Below are positions 14,474 through 21,285 of a stretch of 21,285 nt of DNA, in pieces. Under the pieces are notes generated by a model. The model did no database searches and had not been told where the DNA came from. It was given only the letters and a program-made list of their open reading frames with translations. This DNA is from Pseudomonadota bacterium (GTDB taxonomy: Bacteria; Desulfobacterota; Desulfovibrionia; Desulfovibrionales; Desulfovibrionaceae): NCBI GenBank assembly GCA_023433925.1, contig JAEYTO010000067.1:1-21285 (forward strand), given 5' to 3'. The position numbers were made by a program, and so were the translations under genes. Within the stretch, counting starts at the first letter, position 1. Each line of letters starts with the position of its first letter.

Positions 14474-14515
14474 GCTCTGCAAGCCATGCCGACGCATGGC
14501 TTGCAGAGCATTTTC
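14474..14515 (+). terminator. Strong hairpin terminator of the exporter/partner-switch cluster
   Basis: GCTCTGCAAGCCATGC (14474-14489) pairs perfectly over 16 bp with GCATGGCTTGCAGAGC (14494-14509) around a CGAC loop, then ATTTTC. It lies between the convergent stops of the MinD-like gene and tamB. The short T-run supports termination of the plus-strand unit; on the minus strand no T-run follows this hairpin. Confidence 0.75.
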
Positions 14516-14530
14516 ACAAGCAAAATGCTC
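14506..14530 (-). terminator. Alternative hairpin at the 3' end of tamB
   Basis: GAGCATTTT (14506-14514) and AAAATGCTC (14522-14530) form a perfect 9-bp stem with a 7-nt loop, 6 bp beyond the tamB stop. It shares 14506-14509 with the larger hairpin, so the two structures exclude each other. It may end tamB transcription, but no U-run follows, so the terminator call is tentative. Confidence 0.4.
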
Positions 14531-14536
14531 TGGCCC

Positions 14537-17500
14537 TCAATAGTCCCTCTGCCAGAACAGGCCCAGGCCCATGCCCGAGGTGGTCCCGGCCTCGCTCTCC
14601 AGGTTGATGGAGGGAGTCAGCTCGATGACCACGCCCACCTTGTCCTCCTCGGCCGTGATGCCCTTGTCCAGGCGCAGGTAGACATTGTCCGTGATGTATT
14701 TGCCGGCTTCCAGCGTGTAGCCGCCACCCGCCGAGGGGGCCGCCTCGCCCACGGTCAGCTCGTCCAGACCCAGGAAGCGCCGGAAGCCGCCCTGGATGTC
14801 CGGGCCGCCGCCCCCGCCCCTGAGCTGCTGCACGGCCTGGGCGAGCTGGATGGCCTGGAATGGCGAGAGGTTGCCCAGGGCTTGGCCGAAGACGAGCCTG
14901 GCCAGGATCTCGTCCTGGGGCAGCGGGGGATCGGAGGACAAATCGATGTCCAGGTCGTCCGCCGTGCCCATCACGCGCATGGTCGCCTTGACCTCGTTGA
15001 CCGTGGTCGTGGCCGCGAGGGTAAACTGCGGATTTGGCGGCACGGCGCCTGTGAAGCGGATGATGCCCTCGCTCAGGTTCAGGTTCTGGCCGAGGAATTC
15101 GAAGCGGCCCCGTATGAGCTCAAGCGTGCCGACAAGCTCAGGCGCATCCGTCGATCCGCGCGCGTCAAGATCGCCGCGGAACTCGGCCACCAGGCCGCGT
15201 CCGCGCACGAAAAGCTGATTCGGTATGCGCACGTTCACGTCCAGGCCCATGTCGAAGGCCCTGGCCTGGGCCTCTTTCGCATCCTGTTCGCCTTTGTCTT
15301 CCTCCGGGACATTGATGCGCTGCACGTCGAGTTCGACGACTTCCGGCGGCAGGCTCTCGGGGATTGATACCTCGGTGCGCTCCAGGGTGATCCGGCCGCC
15401 CAGGGCCGCCTTTTGGGCGTTGCCGCGCAAGTCAAGGTTGCCGCTGGCCGTGGAGGTCACCTCGGGCATGCGCGTGAGGGTGGCCGAGCGCAGGCTTGCC
15501 ATCAGCGTGTAGGCCAGCCCGTCTCCGAACCCCAGGTTGCCCTCGGCCGTGATGCGTCCGTCGCCGCCGTCCGTGGCCGTGAGCCGTTCCAGGCGGATGG
15601 AGGTACCCGCCGCGCGCGCCGTAAGGCGTAGTTTGTCCAGGACCGTGCCGGTATTCAGGTTCTGGTAGCGGCCGCCGTCCATGCCGATGCTCCCGGTGAT
15701 CCTCGGATCGCCCAGCGTGCCGGAAAGATCCAGGGCAGCCTGGACCGTGCCGTCCATGGTCTGGTCGTCGATCTGGAGGAGCGTGGGCAGGATCGTTAGG
15801 TCAAGCCTGGCGTCCACGTCGCCGGCGAGCCGGCCGTCGGCGGGCAGATCGAAGGCGAAGGGGCTCAAGCTCAGCTTGGCCGGGAAAGCAGCCCGCAGGG
15901 CGCCGGAAGCGCCCGAGCCTTCGAGAATGCGCGCGTTGGCCCGCACGCCGCCCCTGGCGTAATCGACGTCCGCTTCAAGGCCCAAGGCCGGAAAGTCGCG
16001 CAAGCCTGGGTAGCGCACACCTCCCAGGCGCAGATCCAGGGCCAGACGCGGATCGCGCGGGGAGCCGTCCACGGCCAGTTCGGCATTGAGCCTGCCGGCC
16101 GTGGGCTTGGGCGTGAGGAAAGGAAGCAGCTCCGCCGGGAAATCATCGACGCGCAGTCGCGCATCCACCGAGTCCGGGCGCAGCCTGCCTTGAGCCGAAA
16201 TGGTCGCGTCGGCCACTCCCAGGAGCAGGTTGTCCAAGGCGTAACCCTGGCCCTGGCCCGTGACGCGGAAGGGTAGGCGGAGCACGATGGGCGTTTCGGC
16301 CACGCTGGCCCGCAGCATGTCCAGGCCGGCGCTCCAGCCATCCCGCCCCTGGCCGTAGAAGCCTTCCAGGCTTGCCTGGAAGGGGTGCGCCCATTCGCCC
16401 TGGGTCCGTGCCGAGAACGTCAACCGCTCCAGGCCGCCGCGCGCGCTCAGGCTGGCCGAGGACACGAGCATTTCGTCCTGACGGACCTCCTGCACGGTCG
16501 CTTCGGCCGTGCCGCCGGGCGTGCCCAGCAGGTCGGTCAGATCGGCCTGGAGCCGGAGCGAGGCGACCTGCGCGTCGGCCACGCGCAGGCCGCTGAAATG
16601 CCCCTGAGCCGTGGCGGCCTGCTTGCCGTTCCGCGCATCCAGGCGCAGGGAGAGAGAGCCTTGGGCGTCCAGGGGCGTGTCCAGGAATGCGGAAATGAAC
16701 TTCAACGAACTCACTTCGGCCTGAAGTTCGCCGTCCACAAGTCCGGACTCGGTGCGTATGGCCACGCTGGGGCTCGTCACGCGCAGGCCGGGCAGCTTCA
16801 GGCGGGTGTCCTGGAGTTGCGCCAGGCCGCGCCCGGCATCATGGCTGGCCATAGTTGCCGCCTCGGCCTGGCCTAAAGGGGTGCCGAGCGCAAGGCCCAG
16901 CCGCGCTCGCGTTGCTCCGGGCAGGCCGACGGCGCTGACCATGGCGCGCACGTGGGTGAAGGTCTCGCCCATGAGCCTGAGTTGTTGCGAGTCCAGGCTC
17001 AGGTCGGCTCCGAAGTCCGTGAAGCGGCCCTTGGCCTGGCCCTTGGCGACCAGGCCGCCGCCGGCCTCCAGGCCTGCGGCCTTGGTCGCGGCCGCGATCT
17101 CCGGCAGCCTCGCCATGAAGTCCAGCCCGAAGGTTTCGCCGGCCAAGTCCGCGCTTCCATGCGCCTCCAGGCGCAGATCGCGGCCTGTGATCATGAGCGA
17201 GCCGAGGCGCACCTCCTGGTTGGCGTAGGCCAGGTTCGCCGCCAGGGACATCCGCGGGCCGGTCAGGGCCAGCAGAGGCTCGGGCAGGCCTGCGAGCCCG
17301 GCGAGGCGTCCGCCGAGGGACACATCGAGCACGCCGGTTTCGGCCAGGCGCAGATCGGCATCAAGGCGCGCGTTGCCGGCTAGGCGCATGCCGGTCGGGC
17401 TCGCGAGGCGCGAGAGTTCCTCCACCGCGAGATGAAGATTGGCCTGTCCCGTAGGCACGGCCAGGTTTCCCTGGGCCGAGCCGCTCAGAGCCAGCTCGCG

Positions 17501-18907
17501 GCTGCGCACCGCCAGCCTCTGGACGCGGAAACGCTCGAAGTCCGGCGTGGCCGCCTCCACACCGGCCTTGACCTGATGCAGGAGAACCTCTCCCGAGGCC
17601 GAGAGCGTCCGCGCCTCAAGGCCCAGTTCCGTCTCCAGACCACCGCTGTCCTGCCCTTCACGCGGCAGCCTGGCCTTGATCGTCAGGCTGGGCTTGTCCA
17701 GGCTCACGCCTCCGCCACGCAGGTACTCGGCCCGGGCCCGAAGCTCAAGGGCGGGGTGGGCGAGCGGCCCCTGCGCGCGCAGGATCAGCGGTTCGGAAAT
17801 CTCAAGGCCCAGGCCCAGCCGCTCGACCATGTTCACGAGTTCGGGCATGACGACCCTGGCCGTGACGTCCATGGTTTGGCCGTCGGGATCGAGCAGGCCT
17901 TCCAGGTCCAGGATGACGCCCTGGGTGCGCACGCCGCTGTCGACGATGGCGACGGCCCCGCCCTTGCCCGGCTTGGCCACGAGACGGAATGTGGCCTCGT
18001 TGCCCACCAGGCCGGCCACGTCATCGGGCAGGAGCCGTTCGGCCACTCTGACCGTGCCCCGCAGATTCGCGGAGTAGGGCGCCACGGCGGATGCGATCAG
18101 CCGGGTTTGCAAGGCGAACAGGTCGCCGGCCTGGGCCGAAAGCTCGCCTCGCCAGTCCCGCAGCGGACCATCGCCACGCAGATCGAGTCGTATACCTGGC
18201 CTGTCGGGCAGATTCAGGAGGCTGCCCAGCAGGCCGCCGGGAGTTTCGTTATAGGTCAGGCTGATGGTCAGGGCATTCTCGGCCTGGACATGGCGGCCGT
18301 CCAGGAGGAGGACATCCTCGGCCCGCTCGAAGCTCCTGGCCTCCAGCGCCGCCGTGGTCACGCCCTGGCTCGTGGCGAGCCCGCCGCGCACGGAATAGCT
18401 CATGGCCCGGCCGGTCAGCTCCGGGCCCAGCAGGAGCCTGTGCACGGCAAGCTCCCCCACGCGGATCTCGGGCAGGTCGGGAATGAGCGTCCCTTCTTCG
18501 TCCTTGCGCTGGGCCTCGGACGGTTGCGGCCCGCTCTCGGGCGGACGCCGGAAGTCCACCTCGCCGGCCGAGACGACCTCGAAGTGGAAGGCCCGCCGGA
18601 GCAGCTCCGAGAGGTCCGGCCGCACGAGGACATCCTCCAGGCGCAGCCAGACACCTCGCCTGTCGGCCACGAGGATCTCGTCCACGGCGATGCGCCAGGG
18701 CAGGCCGGGGCCGATCCCGCGCATGCTCACCTGGGCCGTGGCGGAGCCGGCGGTGGCCTCGCCGATCTTCGTCGCGAGCCAGGCGCGGCCAGGCTCGGAG
18801 CGCAGCCAGAGCAGCGCCCCCCCGGCAGCGAGGGCGAGGAGGAGCGCAAGGCCCAGCAGGATGCCGGCCGTCCACAGGGCTGCTCGTCTCATGGTGCCGG
18901 GATGCAT
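14537..18907 (-). CDS. tamB: Translocation and assembly module subunit TamB
   Basis: TamB is an inner-membrane-anchored periplasm-spanning protein of the AsmA-like/bridge family. It works with TamA in outer-membrane protein insertion and, by current views, in phospholipid transport to the outer membrane. The 1456-residue product has one N-terminal anchor (AALWTAGILLGLALLLALAA, about residues 8-34), then a very long beta-rich repetitive body. The C-terminal DUF490 domain has hallmark segments: LVFGQALGNLSPFQAIQLAQ, AGKYITDNVYLRLDKGIT and the terminal GLGLFWQRDY. Length is close to the 1259 residues of the E. coli protein, somewhat longer. The ATG at 18907 lies 3 bp past the tamA stop; an in-frame ATG at 18892 is possible. 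An acidic stretch near residue 1230 (EEDKGEQDAKEAQ) is a probable flexible insert. The family call is firm. Confidence 0.95.
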   Translation of the reverse strand: MHPGTMRRAALWTAGILLGLALLLALAAGGALLWLRSEPGRAWLATKIGEATAGSATAQVSMRGIGPGLPWRIAVDEILVADRRGVWLRLEDVLVRPDLSELLRRAFHFEVVSAGEVDFRRPPESGPQPSEAQRKDEEGTLIPDLPEIRVGELAVHRLLLGPELTGRAMSYSVRGGLATSQGVTTAALEARSFERAEDVLLLDGRHVQAENALTISLTYNETPGGLLGSLLNLPDRPGIRLDLRGDGPLRDWRGELSAQAGDLFALQTRLIASAVAPYSANLRGTVRVAERLLPDDVAGLVGNEATFRLVAKPGKGGAVAIVDSGVRTQGVILDLEGLLDPDGQTMDVTARVVMPELVNMVERLGLGLEISEPLILRAQGPLAHPALELRARAEYLRGGGVSLDKPSLTIKARLPREGQDSGGLETELGLEARTLSASGEVLLHQVKAGVEAATPDFERFRVQRLAVRSRELALSGSAQGNLAVPTGQANLHLAVEELSRLASPTGMRLAGNARLDADLRLAETGVLDVSLGGRLAGLAGLPEPLLALTGPRMSLAANLAYANQEVRLGSLMITGRDLRLEAHGSADLAGETFGLDFMARLPEIAAATKAAGLEAGGGLVAKGQAKGRFTDFGADLSLDSQQLRLMGETFTHVRAMVSAVGLPGATRARLGLALGTPLGQAEAATMASHDAGRGLAQLQDTRLKLPGLRVTSPSVAIRTESGLVDGELQAEVSSLKFISAFLDTPLDAQGSLSLRLDARNGKQAATAQGHFSGLRVADAQVASLRLQADLTDLLGTPGGTAEATVQEVRQDEMLVSSASLSARGGLERLTFSARTQGEWAHPFQASLEGFYGQGRDGWSAGLDMLRASVAETPIVLRLPFRVTGQGQGYALDNLLLGVADATISAQGRLRPDSVDARLRVDDFPAELLPFLTPKPTAGRLNAELAVDGSPRDPRLALDLRLGGVRYPGLRDFPALGLEADVDYARGGVRANARILEGSGASGALRAAFPAKLSLSPFAFDLPADGRLAGDVDARLDLTILPTLLQIDDQTMDGTVQAALDLSGTLGDPRITGSIGMDGGRYQNLNTGTVLDKLRLTARAAGTSIRLERLTATDGGDGRITAEGNLGFGDGLAYTLMASLRSATLTRMPEVTSTASGNLDLRGNAQKAALGGRITLERTEVSIPESLPPEVVELDVQRINVPEEDKGEQDAKEAQARAFDMGLDVNVRIPNQLFVRGRGLVAEFRGDLDARGSTDAPELVGTLELIRGRFEFLGQNLNLSEGIIRFTGAVPPNPQFTLAATTTVNEVKATMRVMGTADDLDIDLSSDPPLPQDEILARLVFGQALGNLSPFQAIQLAQAVQQLRGGGGGPDIQGGFRRFLGLDELTVGEAAPSAGGGYTLEAGKYITDNVYLRLDKGITAEEDKVGVVIELTPSINLESEAGTTSGMGLGLFWQRDY

Positions 18908-18910
18908 GAT

Positions 18911-20758
18911 TCAGAACGCCTGTCCGATGCTCACGTAGATCTGAAAGGCCGAATCCAGGTCCGGCCGCCGGTTGAGGGGAAAGGCGATGTCCGCGCGCAC
19001 GGGGCCGAAGGCCGTGTAATAGCGCGCACCGAAGCCGGTGCCCCAGTGGTACGTCCCGTCGAAGTCCGGCACCGGGTCCGCGAAGGCCTGGCCGCCATCC
19101 AGGAAAGCCACCAGGCCCCAGTTTTCCATGAACCGCCAGCGCAGCTCGGCAGATGTCTCCAGCAGGGAGCGGCCGCCCACGGGATCGCCATCGATGAGTG
19201 GGCTCAGCGTCTTGTATTCGTAGCCGCGCACGGACCCGCCGCCGCCGGCGTAGTAGCGGATGGGCGTGGGCACCGAGGATAGCGCCGAGCCCGGAATCTG
19301 CCCGAAGCGGCCGCGGGTGGCCAGCACGAGCCGCTTTTGCTCCACGAGCGACCAGTAGAATTGGGTGGACACGGCGTACTTGAAGAAGCTGTTGCTCTCG
19401 CCGAAGGCCTCGTGGTAGGGCGCGCCGTCCGCCCTGAGGAGCGAGCCCCTTCCTGGGTCCAGGATGTCGTCGCGCGTGTCGCGTTCGATGAGCAGGGGCA
19501 CATAGAGCAGGGCGAAGTTGTCCCTCTCGCCCAGGGGGTCGTCGGTATTGAGCAGGGTCAGGCCCAGGCCGCCGGCGATGCGCGTGCGCCTGAGGATGTA
19601 GCGTTCGATCACGGCGGACACGTCCAGGCTCCGGCTGCTGTAGGCCTCGGGCTGCTCGTTCGCCGCGCGCACGCTGATGATCAGGTTCTGGTTCTCGCGG
19701 AAGAGAAAGAACGGCTCGCGGTAGATGCTCGTCAACGACTGCTCGACGAAGTTGGCCAGGGCCGACACGCTCAGCCGCTCGCCCTCGCCCAGGAGGTTGC
19801 GGTGCTCCCAGCCGACCTCGATGCCCGGCCCCAGGTCAGTGGAGTAGGTCACGCCCGCCCGGACGGTGCGCGGAGGCCGTTCGCGCACGGTCAGCTTCAA
19901 GGGCAGCAGGCCGTCATCGTCCAAGCCGGCCGGGTGGTCGAACTCGGCGGAAGTGAACAGGCCCGTGTCGACGATGTTCCGCCGCGCCTGATCCAGGGCC
20001 CCGGCGTTGAACATGTCTCCGGCTTTCCAGGGCATTCTGCTGCGGAGGTACTGCTCGGTCACGTCGAGCTCCTCCACCGAGACAATGCTCACGTCACCGA
20101 AGCGGGCATATGGTCCCGGCAGGGCCGTGAGGGTGATGTGCATGCCGTTGGTGGCGAAATCCGCCACGGCCTCGTAGGACGCCTCGGCAAAGGGGTAGCC
20201 CTGGCTGCGCAAGGCATCGCGCAGGCGTTTCTGTCCCTCGGGCACCCATTCAGCCCGGAAATCCCCGCCGACTTGCAGGCCGAGCTCCTCCACGGAGGGC
20301 AGATCGGCGGCCCTGTATTCCTGGCCCGCGTCCACGACGATGCGCACCTGGGCCAGTCTGAAGCGCGGCCCGGGCGTCACCGTGTAGCGCACTTCCAGGG
20401 GCGGTTCGCCCTCGTCCACCTCGACGCCCACCTCGGCCTTGTAGTAGCCGAGGGAATGAAGGACCTTGAGCAGATTGGGGATGTCCTCCTCGGCACGCCG
20501 GCGGATGAGCCCGGCAGTGACCAGGACCGGCCGGTCGTCGCCGGCCAGCCTGGAGACCTGGAGCATGATGTCCTCCAGATCGTCCGGCGCGCCGGAGATA
20601 TCCACTTCATAGGGGATCCCGCCCTGTTCCGGGCGCTTCAGGCCCAATTCCTGGGCTAGGTCCTTGGCGCAGCCGAGCGCGAGCGACAGGAGCAGGACAA
20701 GCGGCAGGGCGGCCGGGCGCGCCCGGAGGCCTGCGAGTGTGTGTATGATGGCCGTCAT
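18911..20758 (-). CDS. tamA: Translocation and assembly module subunit TamA (Omp85 family)
   Basis: TamA is an outer-membrane Omp85-superfamily barrel with N-terminal POTRA domains and is the partner of TamB. After the signal sequence (LPLVLLLSLALGC) come three POTRA-like units (for example LLKVLHSLGYYKAEVGVEVD, LRDALRSQGYPFAEASYEAV and RRNIVDTGLFTSAEFDH). A C-terminal barrel follows with the lid-loop motif GGGGSVRGYEY and the strand end IYVSIGQAF, whose terminal Phe is the usual BAM recognition residue. The signal ends in ALGC-AKD, which could be a weak lipobox; canonical lipoproteins have Leu three before Cys, here Ala. The ATG at 20758 begins a normal signal peptide, with GAGAGAGG very close upstream. 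An in-frame ATG at 20797 gives 628 residues and lacks a ribosome-binding site. tamB begins 3 bp beyond the stop, so the two are coupled. Confidence 0.94.
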   Translation of the reverse strand: MTAIIHTLAGLRARPAALPLVLLLSLALGCAKDLAQELGLKRPEQGGIPYEVDISGAPDDLEDIMLQVSRLAGDDRPVLVTAGLIRRRAEEDIPNLLKVLHSLGYYKAEVGVEVDEGEPPLEVRYTVTPGPRFRLAQVRIVVDAGQEYRAADLPSVEELGLQVGGDFRAEWVPEGQKRLRDALRSQGYPFAEASYEAVADFATNGMHITLTALPGPYARFGDVSIVSVEELDVTEQYLRSRMPWKAGDMFNAGALDQARRNIVDTGLFTSAEFDHPAGLDDDGLLPLKLTVRERPPRTVRAGVTYSTDLGPGIEVGWEHRNLLGEGERLSVSALANFVEQSLTSIYREPFFLFRENQNLIISVRAANEQPEAYSSRSLDVSAVIERYILRRTRIAGGLGLTLLNTDDPLGERDNFALLYVPLLIERDTRDDILDPGRGSLLRADGAPYHEAFGESNSFFKYAVSTQFYWSLVEQKRLVLATRGRFGQIPGSALSSVPTPIRYYAGGGGSVRGYEYKTLSPLIDGDPVGGRSLLETSAELRWRFMENWGLVAFLDGGQAFADPVPDFDGTYHWGTGFGARYYTAFGPVRADIAFPLNRRPDLDSAFQIYVSIGQAF

Positions 20759-20861
20759 GCCTCTCTCGTGCGGGATGCGCCTCCAGGCAAGCACCATGGC
20801 AGATTAAGCGGTTAGTGGCAATGAAACTCGCGGCTTTCATGTGCTTGCGCGCTAGTCGACT

Positions 20862-20879
20862 CGCGCTTGCCGCGCTTGC
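20862..20879. repeat. Tandem 9-bp direct repeat CGCGCTTGC
   Basis: Two exact head-to-tail copies of CGCGCTTGC lie in the divergent tamA/ferredoxin intergenic region. The second runs into the candidate -35 of the ferredoxin promoter. It may be a regulator site or a chance duplication. Confidence 0.35.
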
Positions 20880-20903
20880 CCTGAAGCGGAAACATGATAT
20901 GCT
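20876..20903 (+). promoter_or_regulatory. Candidate promoter of the ferredoxin gene
   Basis: TTGCCC (20876-20881) and TATGCT (20898-20903) are each 4 of 6 matches to sigma-70 elements, with 16 bp between them. This would give a leader of about 40 nt before the ferredoxin ATG. The match is moderate. Confidence 0.4.
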
Positions 20904-20949
20904 GGGACAGTTGCCCATCCCGGGCGATAGACAATGCAAGGAGGCATAT

Positions 20950-21141
20950 ATGGCCCGCAGCTTCTATGTGGATCAGGACGAGTGCATCGGGTGCGAGTCG
21001 TGCGTGGAGATCGCTCCCGGAGCCTTCAGCTTCGACGAGTCCATCGGCAAGGCCTCCGTGTCCAACGTCGATGGCGAGCCCGAGGACAAGATACAGGAAG
21101 CCATGGATACCTGCCCGGCCAGTTGCATTCACTGGGAATAA
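20950..21141 (+). CDS. Small [4Fe-4S] ferredoxin
   Basis: This 63-residue mono-cluster ferredoxin carries low-potential electrons in the cytoplasm. Cluster ligands are C12, C15 and C18 (CIGCESC) plus C55 followed by Pro (TCPASCIHW). The position that would bind a second cluster is Ala22 (EIAPGAF), as usual for single-cluster ferredoxins of sulfate reducers; C59 is an extra cysteine. The acidic surface (DESIGK, DGEPEDK) is typical. AAGGAGG (20938-20944) lies 5 nt before ATG 20950. A longer reading from 20815 would add 45 residues with no ferredoxin homology. It is transcribed divergently from tamA; the electron partner cannot be read from the context. Confidence 0.95.
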   Translation: MARSFYVDQDECIGCESCVEIAPGAFSFDESIGKASVSNVDGEPEDKIQEAMDTCPASCIHWE

Positions 21142-21245
21142 GCCCCGGCCGACGCGGCGGGCGGCAGGCGGATGCGCAAGGCCTGGCTCGGAGGAGCCCG
21201 GCCGATCCTCCTCCCTTGGCGAGGGCTCCGCGTGTTCACTGGAAT

Positions 21246-21268
21246 CGGCGGGCCGTTCTGGCCCGCCG
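21246..21268. terminator. GC-rich hairpin after the ferredoxin gene
   Basis: CGGCGGGCC (21246-21254) and GGCCCGCCG (21260-21268) form a perfect 9-bp stem around GTTCT, about 105 bp after the ferredoxin stop. No T-run follows on the plus strand before the window ends. On the minus strand the next bases are ATTCC, also not a U-run. It may be part of a terminator or a feature of the next gene. Confidence 0.35.
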
Positions 21269-21285
21269 CGCCCCCCGCCCCAAAA

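Noticed and set aside
17432..19282. Plus-strand ORF of 616 codons opposite tamB/tamA
   Set aside because: It overlaps the well-supported tam genes and reads as low-complexity Gln/Gly/Ala-rich sequence typical of antisense GC-rich frames.
1..21285. CRISPR arrays, prophage genes, replication origin or riboswitches
   Set aside because: No regularly spaced repeats, phage structural genes, DnaA-box clusters or recognisable riboswitch cores were seen on either strand.

Overview
The window is GC-rich DNA from a sulfate-reducing deltaproteobacterium (Desulfobacterota), most likely of the Desulfovibrio group. The clearest marker is a complete four-gene qrcABCD operon, the periplasm-facing menaquinone reductase of Desulfovibrio-type sulfate respiration. 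The species cannot be named from sequence alone.

Layout. 1-1551 (+): the 3' part of a chemoreceptor gene, then a two-CBS-domain protein. 1552-2348: an almost gene-free stretch holding a broken IS3-family transposase relic (- strand) and a tRNA-Ser(UGA) gene (- strand) with encoded CCA. 2349-2861 (+): an unrecognised 170-residue protein. 2862-3311: an AT-richer regulatory region in front of the qrc operon. 3312-8101 (+): qrcA (pentahaem cytochrome), qrcB (Tat-exported molybdopterin-oxidoreductase-like protein without the Fe-S motif), qrcC (four-cluster ferredoxin-like protein) and qrcD (NrfD-type membrane protein), closed by a strong intrinsic terminator at 8126-8158. 8264-14403 (+): a tightly packed six-gene cluster: an ABC exporter with a greatly expanded nucleotide-binding domain, a degenerate cyclic-nucleotide-binding-fold protein, a secreted protein of unknown function, an RsbW-like anti-sigma/kinase, a STAS antagonist, and a MinD-like ATPase fused to a degenerate receiver domain. 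14404-14536: an inverted-repeat-rich convergent terminator region. 14537-20758 (- strand): tamB and tamA, promoter-distal and promoter-proximal respectively. 20950-21141 (+): a small mono-cluster [4Fe-4S] ferredoxin, transcribed divergently from tamA.

How the genes work together. The Qrc proteins pass electrons from periplasmic hydrogenases and formate dehydrogenases, via type I cytochrome c3, to menaquinone. TamA and TamB form the outer-membrane translocation and assembly module. The 8264-14403 cluster joins an unusual exporter to partner-switching parts (RsbW-like kinase and STAS protein) and to a ParA/MinD ATPase with a pseudo-receiver tail. It looks like one regulated unit whose substrate and output are unknown, and it is the best candidate here for an undescribed system. 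The most specific novel signal is inside the exporter's ATPase domain, where the segment after the Q-loop appears to occur three times before the single LSGGQ signature.
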